The notes: generated by a model from the sequence alone, not told the origin. Positions 1 through 6,111 are shown, counted from the first letter of the stretch. The stretch: DNA of 6,720 bases from CAUZRD01 sp963582255 (GCA_963582255.1 CAUZRD010000120.1:1-6720), one strand, 5' to 3'. Translations and numbers: made by a program.

Positions 1-204
1 TCAAGTTAACAATGCCCAGCAGCGTATGTACATGTTACTATGCCAGATAAACTACATTTTTGCACAAAGCATCTTGGAATGAATTAAGTTGGAATGCCAT
101 TGGAGATAGCAGTGTCATCTTAAAACTAGCATTGCTCATTTTAGCAAAAATATTCATAAACAGATGAATTTACGGAGTTATTTGCGACCAAAAATTAGAT
201 TGAA

Positions 205-222
205 CAGCTATAGCTATAGCTG
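205..222. promoter_or_regulatory. 18-bp perfect palindrome, candidate operator
   Basis: CAGCTATAGCTATAGCTG is identical to its own reverse complement over all 18 bases. It lies about 115 nt upstream of the start of the Ldh_2-family gene, in otherwise AT-rich non-coding DNA. Perfect symmetry of this length suits a dimeric transcription factor site. The core is also a short tandem repeat (unit AGCTAT), so it could be simple-sequence DNA with no function. No regulator gene lies in the window to pair with it. Confidence 0.35.
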
Positions 223-244
223 GAATTTTTATGAATGAATGTAT

Positions 245-263
245 GCCTACGCAGTAGGTAGGC
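245..263. repeat. Small inverted repeat / hairpin in leader region
   Basis: GCCTAC at 245-250 pairs with GTAGGC at 258-263 across a 7-nt loop. An alternative pairing uses CCTAC (246-250) with GTAGG (254-258) across a 3-nt loop. The two foldings exclude each other. The element sits 75-93 nt upstream of the Ldh_2-family start, within a plausible 5' leader. The stems are short, no T-run follows, and chance occurrence is quite possible. Confidence 0.2.
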
Positions 264-337
264 AAGGCAATGCAAAATGCAGTGCTGCACGCGGTTTAAT
301 TTGACAGGCCAAACTGAGGGTAAGAACAGGTGGAGAA

Positions 338-1330
338 ATGGTGTCAGACGAGGACATGAATGCCGTCATTTTGAGCGTAAAGGAAGCCGTTGCGCTCAGC
401 GAAGGCGCGATCCGCCGGATCGGATATAGTGTAAACGAAGCCAAAGTAATAGCAGCGAATCTCGTGAGTGCCGAGCTCATGGGATATCCCACGATGGGCA
501 TAACGCGCATTCTGACTATTGCGGAACATCCGCTGACAAAACAGCCCCGCACACCAATTTCGGTAACTCATGAAACCATGGTCTCCGCACGGGTCGACTG
601 CGGTAACTATGTGGGTCTTTATGCAATGCAGCGCGTGGCGGAGATTGCAATAAAAAAAGCTCAACTGGCTAGATTTGCAGTTGTTGGTGCACACAACTCT
701 TTTCTCAGTGGACGAAATGCCTACTACCTCGACATGATTGCCCGTAAAGGCTTCGTTGGGGTTCACCTCGCCTGTAGCCAACCGGTGGTTGCCCCCCTTG
801 GTGCCGCTGCAGCTGCGTTCGGTACAAACCCGATTGCTATAGCTATTCCCCACCATCCACATCCAATCATTTTGGATATGGGGACGGCCGCTGTAAATTC
901 TGGAGATGTCATTTTGGCCTCTAGGCTTGGCCACGAGCTTGATGAAGGCACGGCCATTGACGGGCAAGGACGACCGACGCTTGACCCGTTTGCTGCATTG
1001 GCTGGTGCAATCATGCCATTCGGCGGTCACCGAGGTTCATCCTTGTCCTTCATTATTCAGGCGCTAGGTCTTTTGGGGGGGGCAGCGCTAACTCGTGGCC
1101 AGGTGCAGGACTTCGGTTTTCTATTCATCCTTTTTGATCCCGAGCTTTTGATGCCAGGCGATCAGTTTCAGTCGCAGATTGACGAATTGATTGATCGCAT
1201 CAAGGATACGCCTCGACAGCCTGGCGCCGCTGAGTTTAGGTTTCCCTCACAGCGCTCTTATGCTGAAAGCAATGCTCGGACCAGCATTGCGCTGCCGGCA
1301 CTTATATATAAAAATGTTAGGGCTCTTTGA
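338..1330 (+). CDS. Ldh_2 (malate/L-lactate/ureidoglycolate dehydrogenase)-family oxidoreductase
   Basis: This is a predicted cytoplasmic NAD(P)H-dependent oxidoreductase of the family that includes ureidoglycolate dehydrogenase AllD, 2,3-diketogulonate reductase YiaK and delta1-piperideine-2-carboxylate reductase. Its members interconvert 2-oxo (or 2-imino) acids and their reduced forms. At 330 aa the protein is full length. Family landmarks are present in order: an N-terminal helical part (A-L-S-E-G-A...G-Y-S-x-x-E-A), GxxxMGxxR at residues 49-57, FGTNPIAIAIP (161-171), LDMGT (179-183), AIDGxGRPTLDP (196-207) and MPFGGHRG (216-223). Two histidines normally conserved and tied to catalysis are missing: Met53 stands where HG is expected, and Leu123 where NSxH is expected. 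Arg57 is kept. It may therefore use an altered substrate or mechanism, or be inactive. The start is uncertain. ATG 338 has GGAG only 2 nt upstream, and ATG 356 (residue 7) fits the family N-terminus equally well. The substrate cannot be told from sequence. Confidence 0.85.
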   Translation: MVSDEDMNAVILSVKEAVALSEGAIRRIGYSVNEAKVIAANLVSAELMGYPTMGITRILTIAEHPLTKQPRTPISVTHETMVSARVDCGNYVGLYAMQRVAEIAIKKAQLARFAVVGAHNSFLSGRNAYYLDMIARKGFVGVHLACSQPVVAPLGAAAAAFGTNPIAIAIPHHPHPIILDMGTAAVNSGDVILASRLGHELDEGTAIDGQGRPTLDPFAALAGAIMPFGGHRGSSLSFIIQALGLLGGAALTRGQVQDFGFLFILFDPELLMPGDQFQSQIDELIDRIKDTPRQPGAAEFRFPSQRSYAESNARTSIALPALIYKNVRAL

Positions 1331-1403
1331 ACTCCATGTCAGACCAATAAAATATTTAAACATGAATTAGTCGGTTAGCTTCTTGATGTTAGATTAAACT
1401 CAA

Positions 1404-1433
1404 TGACGGTAGTTTCTTTATGAAACTGCGTCA
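1404..1433. repeat. Imperfect hairpin downstream of the Ldh_2-family gene
   Basis: TGACG (1404-1408) pairs with CGTCA (1429-1433), and AGTTTC (1411-1416) pairs with GAAACT (1422-1427). A 2-versus-1 nt internal loop separates the stems and a 5-nt loop closes the hairpin. It sits 74 nt after the stop codon of the Ldh_2-family gene and 150 nt before the next start. It could be a transcript-end or stability hairpin, or an operator for the next gene. No run of T follows, so a classical Rho-independent terminator is not supported. The rest of 1331-1582 shows nothing recognisable apart from a -35-like TTGACT at 1489-1494 that lacks a convincing -10. Confidence 0.3.
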
Positions 1434-1582
1434 GAATATTTATGGCCGATTATGGACAGAGTCACATTAGGGGGGCTTTGGCAGGAATTTGACTACAGTG
1501 GGTCCAACATAACTTTAGTAAACCAGAGTAATCAGTAACTACTTCAGAAGCATACACTGGATGAAAACAGAGGATTTCTGGC

Positions 1583-2659
1583 ATGGATAGACAGGAACTT
1601 GGTGTTGCAGTCATTGGGGCCGGTAGAATAGGAGCTCTTCGAGCTCACATGGCTTCTAATCACCCATCTGTGCGCTTTCTTGCTATTGCGGACAAAGATC
1701 CGGCTCGAGCGGACAAGTTGGCAGCAAGCGTTGGTGCAACGCTCGCTTCAGGGAATAATAACGAAATTATCTCACATCCAGATGTAAATGCTGTCGTCGT
1801 ATCAACGCCGGAGCATGATCACACAGATTCCATCTTGTTCGCGCTGGAGCTCGGCAAGCCAGTGTTTGTTGAAAAGCCTCTAACACTCACATTGGAAGAT
1901 GCCGATAAAGTGGTGGAGGCAGTCGAGAAGACCGGAGTGGATCTTAGAGTCGGGTATTCACGGCGTCATGACCGTCGCTGGATGTTGGCGCGTGAACAGG
2001 TCGCACAAGGCCGCTTGGGCGAGATACTTGGCATTACATCGCGTGTATATAGCTCCCGTGCTCAGATTATAGAACCCCTCAAACGCTCACCAAATGCAAC
2101 GCCCGTTCTTGACGTCCTAACGTATTACGTGGACATGGTTAGCTGGTTTCTCGATGGCGTTCGTCCAGTTGAGGTCGTTGCAAGGGGTAACGCTAAGATA
2201 TTCAAGTCATGGGGCTATTCAGCCCATGATGTCACTTGGGCTATTGTTACTTTTGCGAATGGAACAGTTGTAAATCTCGGGGTGTGTAGTGCATTGCCCG
2301 AAAAATATCCTACCTATGGTCAGGCTGCTCGCTTCGAGGTATTGGGCGTTAATGGGGTTATTCTGCTTGACATGGATAACAAGGACAGCCTTCTCTTTAC
2401 TGATAAAGGTGTGCCGCATGCCTACGTGCCTGGACATAGCGTCGACCTGTTATTCATGCAGAGTAATTCGTCCGGTGATTGGGCTATGGGTGACTATTGG
2501 GGACCAATCGCCAACGAAACACGCTCATGGTTTGATCATTTAGTGACAGGGCTGCCTTGCTGTCACACCACCGTCCATGAGGCACGCCAAACTCTTGCTC
2601 TGACCCATGCGATCGACGAGTCTGCAAGATGCGGTAGCACTATCACATTTGGTAATTAA
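1583..2659 (+). CDS. Gfo/Idh/MocA-family NAD(P)-dependent oxidoreductase
   Basis: This predicted cytoplasmic dehydrogenase (358 aa, normal family length) belongs to the glucose-fructose oxidoreductase / inositol 2-dehydrogenase / MocA family, which usually oxidises or reduces sugars, inositols and related polyols. The N-terminal Rossmann fold starts VAVIGAGRIG (residues 8-17, GxGxxG type) with an acidic Asp37 at the end of beta 2 (AIAD), which favours NAD. The family signature VEKPL (96-100) carries the catalytic Lys98, followed by VGYSRRHD (123-130). In the C-terminal catalytic domain the usual DxxxH motif reads DVLTY: Asp177 is kept, but Tyr181 replaces the histidine, and Asp184 follows. 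A tyrosine there is known in some relatives such as dihydrodiol dehydrogenase, so activity is plausible. GAGGA (1570-1574) lies 8 nt upstream of the ATG and supports this start. The gene stands alone, about 250 nt from each neighbour. The exact substrate is unknown. Confidence 0.88.
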   Translation: MDRQELGVAVIGAGRIGALRAHMASNHPSVRFLAIADKDPARADKLAASVGATLASGNNNEIISHPDVNAVVVSTPEHDHTDSILFALELGKPVFVEKPLTLTLEDADKVVEAVEKTGVDLRVGYSRRHDRRWMLAREQVAQGRLGEILGITSRVYSSRAQIIEPLKRSPNATPVLDVLTYYVDMVSWFLDGVRPVEVVARGNAKIFKSWGYSAHDVTWAIVTFANGTVVNLGVCSALPEKYPTYGQAARFEVLGVNGVILLDMDNKDSLLFTDKGVPHAYVPGHSVDLLFMQSNSSGDWAMGDYWGPIANETRSWFDHLVTGLPCCHTTVHEARQTLALTHAIDESARCGSTITFGN

Positions 2660-2920
2660 TAACCGTTAGTAGTGGACAAAAGGAGCATGACTTTAGGAGT
2701 AAGCGTGAGGCTAACACTAGTCGCCATGGCAAATATGTTTTCCCGGAATTTATATAAACCTGGGTAGTTCGTTTGGAGAACACAAATTCTGCGGGAGTTT
2801 TCCGAGGTTCAATAGCAATTAGTGATATCTGCTTATAGCATCGCTGTGGCTTAGTATTTTCCGAATGCTGATTGAGAATGAACTAAAACATCGAAGAAAA
2901 CATGCAGGAAGATTGGGGAA
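2660..2920. other. Spacer between the Gfo/Idh/MocA and PRISE genes
   Basis: No credible gene, terminator or RNA is visible. The one point of note is AAAAGGAG at 2678-2685, followed after 1 nt by ATG 2687 and a 26-codon frame ending at 2767. A GTG at 2705 in the same frame has its own GGAG (2696-2699) 5 nt upstream. The peptide has no recognisable features. It is best treated as chance or as a remnant of a lost gene, not as a coding sequence. Confidence 0.4.
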
Positions 2921-3982
2921 ATGGACACTCCAAAGATTGGTATGGTTGTCGGGGTAAGCGGTGTTACCGGGACGCCACTTGCGGAACAGTTGATTATGGC
3001 TGGCTGGAAGGTCTATGGCGTTTCGCGACGCGTCCCACAATTGCGTTATCCCGAGCAAAACAACTTTCATCATTTGTCGATCGATCTAACAGATACTGAG
3101 CAAACTCGCGCCGCGTTTTCCGCCTGTAGCGATGTAACGCACGTCTTCCATTGTGCCAACGATGCGCAGCCTGAGGTCAGGCTTAAAATGATAAGTAATA
3201 CGCTTAGTGCGATTGAGGCGATGGCACCCCGTTTTACCAATTTCAACCTTCTGCAAGGCACGAAATATTACGGTAGCTATCTCGGACCGTTTAAAACGCC
3301 CGCTAAAGAGAGTGATCCACGCATACCCGGGGGTGATTTCTACTATTCCGAAGAGGACCTCATCGTCGAACAACAGGCTGGCAAGCGTTGGACCTGGACC
3401 GGGGTGAGGCCAACTGCCGTTTGTGGATATGCGCCAGGGAATCCGGTCAATCTCGCCACGGTTTTAGCGATTTACGGCTCACTACTACGCGAGCTAGGTA
3501 AGCCGTTTGGTTTTCCAAGCACTGCGGCTTGCTTCAATGCGTTGCATCAGGTTATCGATGCGCAGTTACTTGCGCGTGCGGCAATCTGGGTATCAACAAC
3601 CCATGATTGCGGCAACCAGGCATTTAATGTGAGTAATGGCGATATGTTTCGCTGGAAACATATGTGGCCTGCTCTTGCCAGTTTTTTTAATCTCGATTCG
3701 TCGGGTCCACAGCCTTATTCTCTCAAGAAATTTCTTTCCGACAAACAACCATTATGGGATGAGATGGTCGGCAAATATAGCCTCAAATCATTTCCCTTCA
3801 TGCGCACGCCAGATTGGGCGCAAGGTTCGTTTTTTCCACCAAATTCGCGGCTAGCCTGCGAGTACGACTTCATAACAGACACTGTGAAAGTACGCCAAAG
3901 TGGTTTTAATGATGTGATCGATAGTGAACAGATGTTTTTACGTATGTTTGCCCAGTTGCGTGATGAAAACATCATTCCTTAA
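2921..3982 (+). CDS. PRISE-family SDR reductase (progesterone 5-beta-reductase/iridoid synthase-like)
   Basis: This 353-aa NADPH-dependent extended/atypical short-chain dehydrogenase belongs to the PRISE type, whose plant members reduce C=C bonds conjugated to a carbonyl (progesterone, 8-oxogeranial, small enones). The Rossmann motif is GVSGVTG (11-17) and YGVSRRVP (32-39) follows, the Ser-Arg-Arg suiting NADPH. THVFHCAN (73-80) comes next. The PRISE-specific active site replaces the usual YxxxK: LLQGTKYYG holds Lys115, and DFYYSEEDL (139-147) holds Tyr141/Tyr142. Further family blocks are GVRPTAVCGYAPGNPVNL (161-178), GKPFGFPS (193-200) and FNVSNGDMFRWKHMWP (225-240). Length and motifs indicate an intact gene. 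AGGAAG (2906-2911) lies 9 nt before the chosen ATG. It converges with the 6-oxocamphor-hydrolase-like gene, leaving only 37 nt between stops. It probably acts on a cyclic or terpenoid-like enone, but the substrate is inferred from family only. Confidence 0.85.
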   Translation: MDTPKIGMVVGVSGVTGTPLAEQLIMAGWKVYGVSRRVPQLRYPEQNNFHHLSIDLTDTEQTRAAFSACSDVTHVFHCANDAQPEVRLKMISNTLSAIEAMAPRFTNFNLLQGTKYYGSYLGPFKTPAKESDPRIPGGDFYYSEEDLIVEQQAGKRWTWTGVRPTAVCGYAPGNPVNLATVLAIYGSLLRELGKPFGFPSTAACFNALHQVIDAQLLARAAIWVSTTHDCGNQAFNVSNGDMFRWKHMWPALASFFNLDSSGPQPYSLKKFLSDKQPLWDEMVGKYSLKSFPFMRTPDWAQGSFFPPNSRLACEYDFITDTVKVRQSGFNDVIDSEQMFLRMFAQLRDENIIP

Positions 3983-4019
3983 GACCGTTACTGAGGTATT
4001 TACTCCTAACCTAAAATTA

Positions 4020-4850
4020 CTAGTCTAAATCGGTGCGTAGTGGAACTTTCGATGCGCCGGGAAAGTCGCGCTGCAGGATGGGCTCTGGCTGCTCGTCCAT
4101 ATTTGCGAGGCCTTCGAGCGCGAGGCCATAGCCTTGCATATCGAGCATCTTACGCCTCAGTCCCTGGATGAGAAGTGTTCTTGCATGGCGCAAGACCAGG
4201 GGCGGTTTTTGGACAAGCTGCTCGGCGAGTTCCCACGCACGATCTAGGACTTTATCTTTGGGAAGGACCTCATTCACCATACCAAGATCCTGGGCTTGCT
4301 GCACAGTAATAATCTCACTGGTAAGGAGGAAATAGCGTGCCCGGTTGAGGCCCATCAAAATTGGGTAGATCACATGTGCCCCGTCTCCGGGTACGGTATC
4401 GCAAAGCATATGACCATCCTGAAAAGTCGCGTGGTCGGCGGCAATTACAATATCGCAAAGGAAAATTAGATCGGCGTGTTTGAGGGCCGGGCCGTTCACG
4501 GCGCAGATGACGGGCACGTCAATGTCGAGTAGGCTTCCCTGCATGCGCCGGCCCTTCCAGTTTGATCTCTCCCACCCACGGGCAGTCCGTGGTGGAGCCT
4601 TTCCACTTGGTGGAGGGCCGGAAAAAGAATCGCCGGCGCCGGTCCAGATCACGATCTTGTTTTCTACGTCACTTCCTATGGCATGAAAGGCCTCACCGAG
4701 GTGGTAGTAGATGCCTGGGTAAAGATCAGTCTCATCATATGCCCAGTGAAGAGTGTCGCCTCTAGTATGGGTAGTGATAAGTAGGATCCCATCCCTGCGT
4801 TCCATGCGAACACCTGGAAATTTCTCAGAATATTCATCGAATACGAGCAT
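4020..4850 (-). CDS. Crotonase-fold hydrolase, 6-oxocamphor hydrolase-like (enoyl-CoA hydratase/isomerase family)
   Basis: This 276-aa protein has the crotonase fold. From memory it resembles 6-oxocamphor hydrolase (OCH) of Rhodococcus more than a typical enoyl-CoA hydratase: F-x-E-Y-S-x-K near the N-terminus, TxHTxGxxLxW at 27-36, DVPVICAVNGPxxxH (111-125), CDIVIAADHATFQDG (132-146), VPGDGAH (153-159), RARYFLLT (180-187), and YGLALEGLA (241-249). OCH cleaves a non-CoA cyclic beta-diketone by retro-Claisen hydrolysis. All five residues tied to its catalysis have counterparts here: Trp36, His125, His147, Asp156 and Glu246. His147 and Asp156 keep the exact spacing, although one residue is missing just before His147. 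The loop at residues 77-88 is unusual, proline-rich (GPPPSGKAPP) and unlike OCH, yet the flanks stay in register. GGAGG (4856-4860, minus strand) lies 5 nt before the ATG and fixes the start. An ordinary CoA-ester hydratase remains possible. Confidence 0.85.
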   Translation of the reverse strand: MLVFDEYSEKFPGVRMERRDGILLITTHTRGDTLHWAYDETDLYPGIYYHLGEAFHAIGSDVENKIVIWTGAGDSFSGPPPSGKAPPRTARGWERSNWKGRRMQGSLLDIDVPVICAVNGPALKHADLIFLCDIVIAADHATFQDGHMLCDTVPGDGAHVIYPILMGLNRARYFLLTSEIITVQQAQDLGMVNEVLPKDKVLDRAWELAEQLVQKPPLVLRHARTLLIQGLRRKMLDMQGYGLALEGLANMDEQPEPILQRDFPGASKVPLRTDLD

Positions 4851-4855
4851 TCATG

Positions 4856-4860
4856 CCTCC
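4856..4860 (-). promoter_or_regulatory. Strong Shine-Dalgarno of the OCH-like gene
   Basis: Read on the minus strand, GGAGG stands 5 nt before the ATG ending at 4850. An overlapping upstream ATG (4852-4854) is out of frame, so this site selects the start used here. Confidence 0.7.
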
Positions 4861-5287
4861 ATGCGACTCAGATTGTTGAGCTCTGTGCGGGATATAACGT
4901 GAGATATATACTGTCTTATCACCTCACTGATGTCGCGCGCTACTGACCTGCTGTCTAGTACTGATCAGTGGTCGCAGTATAAGGGATTGATGGTAGCTGT
5001 AAGATCTAAACAAAAATCTCAGGCGATCATAGGTAGAGCAACGACCGCAGACGTCATACCAAGATTCCAGGTTGCCGCTAAAATTAAACATATCATGAGC
5101 TGCCTACACGCGACGAGCCCAACAATTGCTGCCAAGGACCAGACCTTTTCCGTTTAGTAAATTAAAAACTAGTTATTATAAAACAATATCTTACATATGG
5201 ATGCGTTCCGATATAGACCTACGGTGTATCTTCAGTTTAGCCCTCTGCGTTAAGCTGGTAGAATTCTATGCGGTGATGTGCCATCGA

Positions 5288-5317
5288 TTGAATCTTGTCG
5301 ATGATCGTGAATATTAA
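5288..5317 (+). promoter_or_regulatory. Candidate sigma70-type promoter for the PIMT-tolC pair
   Basis: TTGAAT (5288-5293) and TATTAA (5312-5317) are separated by 18 nt. Each matches the -35/-10 consensus at four of six positions. They lie about 43 nt upstream of the chosen start of the PIMT-like gene, a sensible distance. The match is modest and AT-rich DNA produces such pairs by chance. Confidence 0.3.
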
Positions 5318-5359
5318 GTATATGGCGCTCTATAGATATTGGAATCGTGGGAAATTAGT

Positions 5360-6028
5360 ATGACCGACTGGCTGACTGCACGGTGCAATATGGTCGAAAG
5401 CCAAATCAAGCCGAATGCCGTAACCGACCAGCGGCTGATTTCGGCTCTTCTTGCTGTGCCACGTGAACTGTTCGTTCCCACATCCATGCATGCCCTGACC
5501 TATTGCGACCTTGATATAGATATCAGCGTCGATGCTTCCGAGGACGCTTGCCACATTCTGGCGCCGATGACTTTTGCTCGCATGATCCAGCTTGCATCGA
5601 TCCACCCTACTGATCATGTGCTCGATATTGGCTGCGCTAGTGGCTATTCAAGTGCAGTCTTGTCATCTATAGCCGGCTCGGTTGTCGCAATTGAGCAAGA
5701 CGATGGGATGGTGTCACGGGCACAAGATACACTGACTGCTATCGGAGCTGACAATGTTGCTGTGGTGCAAAGCAACTTGAACTCAGGCCTTGGTTCTCAG
5801 GGTCCCTATGATGCAATCATTTTAGAAGGTGCGGTTGAAGAAATCCCTGAAAGCTTGTTTGGTCAGCTTAGTGATGGAGGACGACTTGTCGCCGCACTCA
5901 GGAGCAACGGTATTGATACTTTCTATCGCTTCGTTCGATCGAATGGTGAAATTTCTGGATCTTCGGCATTCGGTTCGTCGGTGCGGATGTTGCGTGGATT
6001 TGAGTGTGAACAAGGGTTTGTATTCTAG
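5360..6028 (+). CDS. Protein-L-isoaspartate O-methyltransferase (PIMT)-family methyltransferase
   Basis: This 222-aa cytoplasmic, SAM-dependent methyltransferase belongs to the PIMT (PCMT) family. True members methylate isoaspartyl residues in aged proteins so they can be repaired. The N-terminus has the typical alphaproteobacterial form (ARCNMVESQIKPNAVTD, then VPRELFVP at 33-40). The SAM-binding motif I is VLDIGCASGYSSAVL (87-101), followed by the acidic VVAIEQDD (98-105 region) and later YDAIILEGAVEEIP (140-153). The loop that in classical PIMT reads I-S-x-P, with the active-site serine, here reads I-L-A-P (66-69), Leu67 replacing Ser. Isoaspartyl activity is therefore doubtful, although the fold and SAM site look intact. 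The frame stays open to a TTG at 5339, but ATG 5360 is preferred: it matches the family N-terminus and has GGGA (5349-5352) 7 nt upstream. It precedes tolC in the same direction by 83 nt, probably as one transcript. Confidence 0.85.
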   Translation: MTDWLTARCNMVESQIKPNAVTDQRLISALLAVPRELFVPTSMHALTYCDLDIDISVDASEDACHILAPMTFARMIQLASIHPTDHVLDIGCASGYSSAVLSSIAGSVVAIEQDDGMVSRAQDTLTAIGADNVAVVQSNLNSGLGSQGPYDAIILEGAVEEIPESLFGQLSDGGRLVAALRSNGIDTFYRFVRSNGEISGSSAFGSSVRMLRGFECEQGFVF

Positions 6029-6091
6029 GCTACTTTGCGCGCTTGAAGCCTATGTCACGAACTAACAATGTAATCTCGCAGCGTGCGGGTT

Positions 6092-6095
6092 GGAG
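6092..6095 (+). promoter_or_regulatory. Shine-Dalgarno that leaves the tolC start ambiguous
   Basis: GGAG here is 7 nt before an in-frame TTG at 6103 but 16 nt before ATG 6112. On spacing alone the TTG, which adds three residues, is the better start. ATG 6112 has only a weak GAGA (6105-6108) 3 nt upstream. The mature protein is the same either way because both starts precede the signal peptide. Confidence 0.4.
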
Positions 6096-6111
6096 TAGAT
6101 TTTTGAGACAG

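Larger units (their letters stand above)
1..337. other. Upstream non-coding region
   Basis: No open frame in this AT-rich stretch looks like a gene on either strand. It probably holds the 3' flank of an unseen upstream gene and the control region of the Ldh_2-family gene. Two small symmetric elements stand out and are listed separately: a perfect palindrome and a short hairpin. A weak sigma70-like pair, TTGCTC at 132-137 and CATAAA at 155-160 with 17 nt between, can be drawn but matches consensus too poorly to call as a promoter. Confidence 0.5.
4851..5359. other. Long spacer between the divergent OCH-like and PIMT-like genes
   Basis: These roughly 500 nt lie between two genes that point away from each other, so they should hold both promoters. 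No frame here looks real. The longest, 4930-5157 on the plus strand (75 codons), has no ribosome binding site and no recognisable motif. A 10-bp palindrome, ACTGATCAGT, lies at 4960-4969, and a candidate promoter for the PIMT-like gene is listed separately. No tRNA, small RNA, insertion sequence or terminator was recognised. The stretch may include remnants of a decayed gene. Confidence 0.45.

Noticed and set aside
344..1030. 228-codon open frame on the minus strand inside the Ldh_2-family gene
   Set aside because: It lies entirely antisense to a gene with clear family motifs, and its translation is cysteine- and basic-rich with no recognisable domain.
1489..1519. Sigma70 promoter with TTGACT as -35 before the Gfo/Idh/MocA gene
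   Set aside because: The -35 matches well, but nothing at 16-19 nt spacing resembles a -10 box.
2687..2767. 26-codon frame after AAAAGGAG, possible small protein
   Set aside because: The spacing from GGAG to the ATG is only 1 nt, the peptide has no features, and no neighbour suggests a leader peptide role.
3983..4019. Bidirectional terminator between the convergent PRISE and OCH-like genes
   Set aside because: Only a 4-bp AGGT/ACCT pairing could be found in the gap and no T-run on either strand, so a Rho-independent terminator is not supported.
4960..4969. 10-bp palindrome ACTGATCAGT as an operator
   Set aside because: It is too short to stand out from chance in a window this size, and it has no repeat copy.
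4930..5157. 75-codon plus-strand frame in the long spacer
   Set aside because: It has no ribosome binding site and no motif or hydrophobic pattern, and its composition resembles translated non-coding DNA.
5126..5317. 63-codon plus-strand frame upstream of the PIMT-like gene
   Set aside because: No ribosome binding site or family features; it overlaps the candidate promoter.
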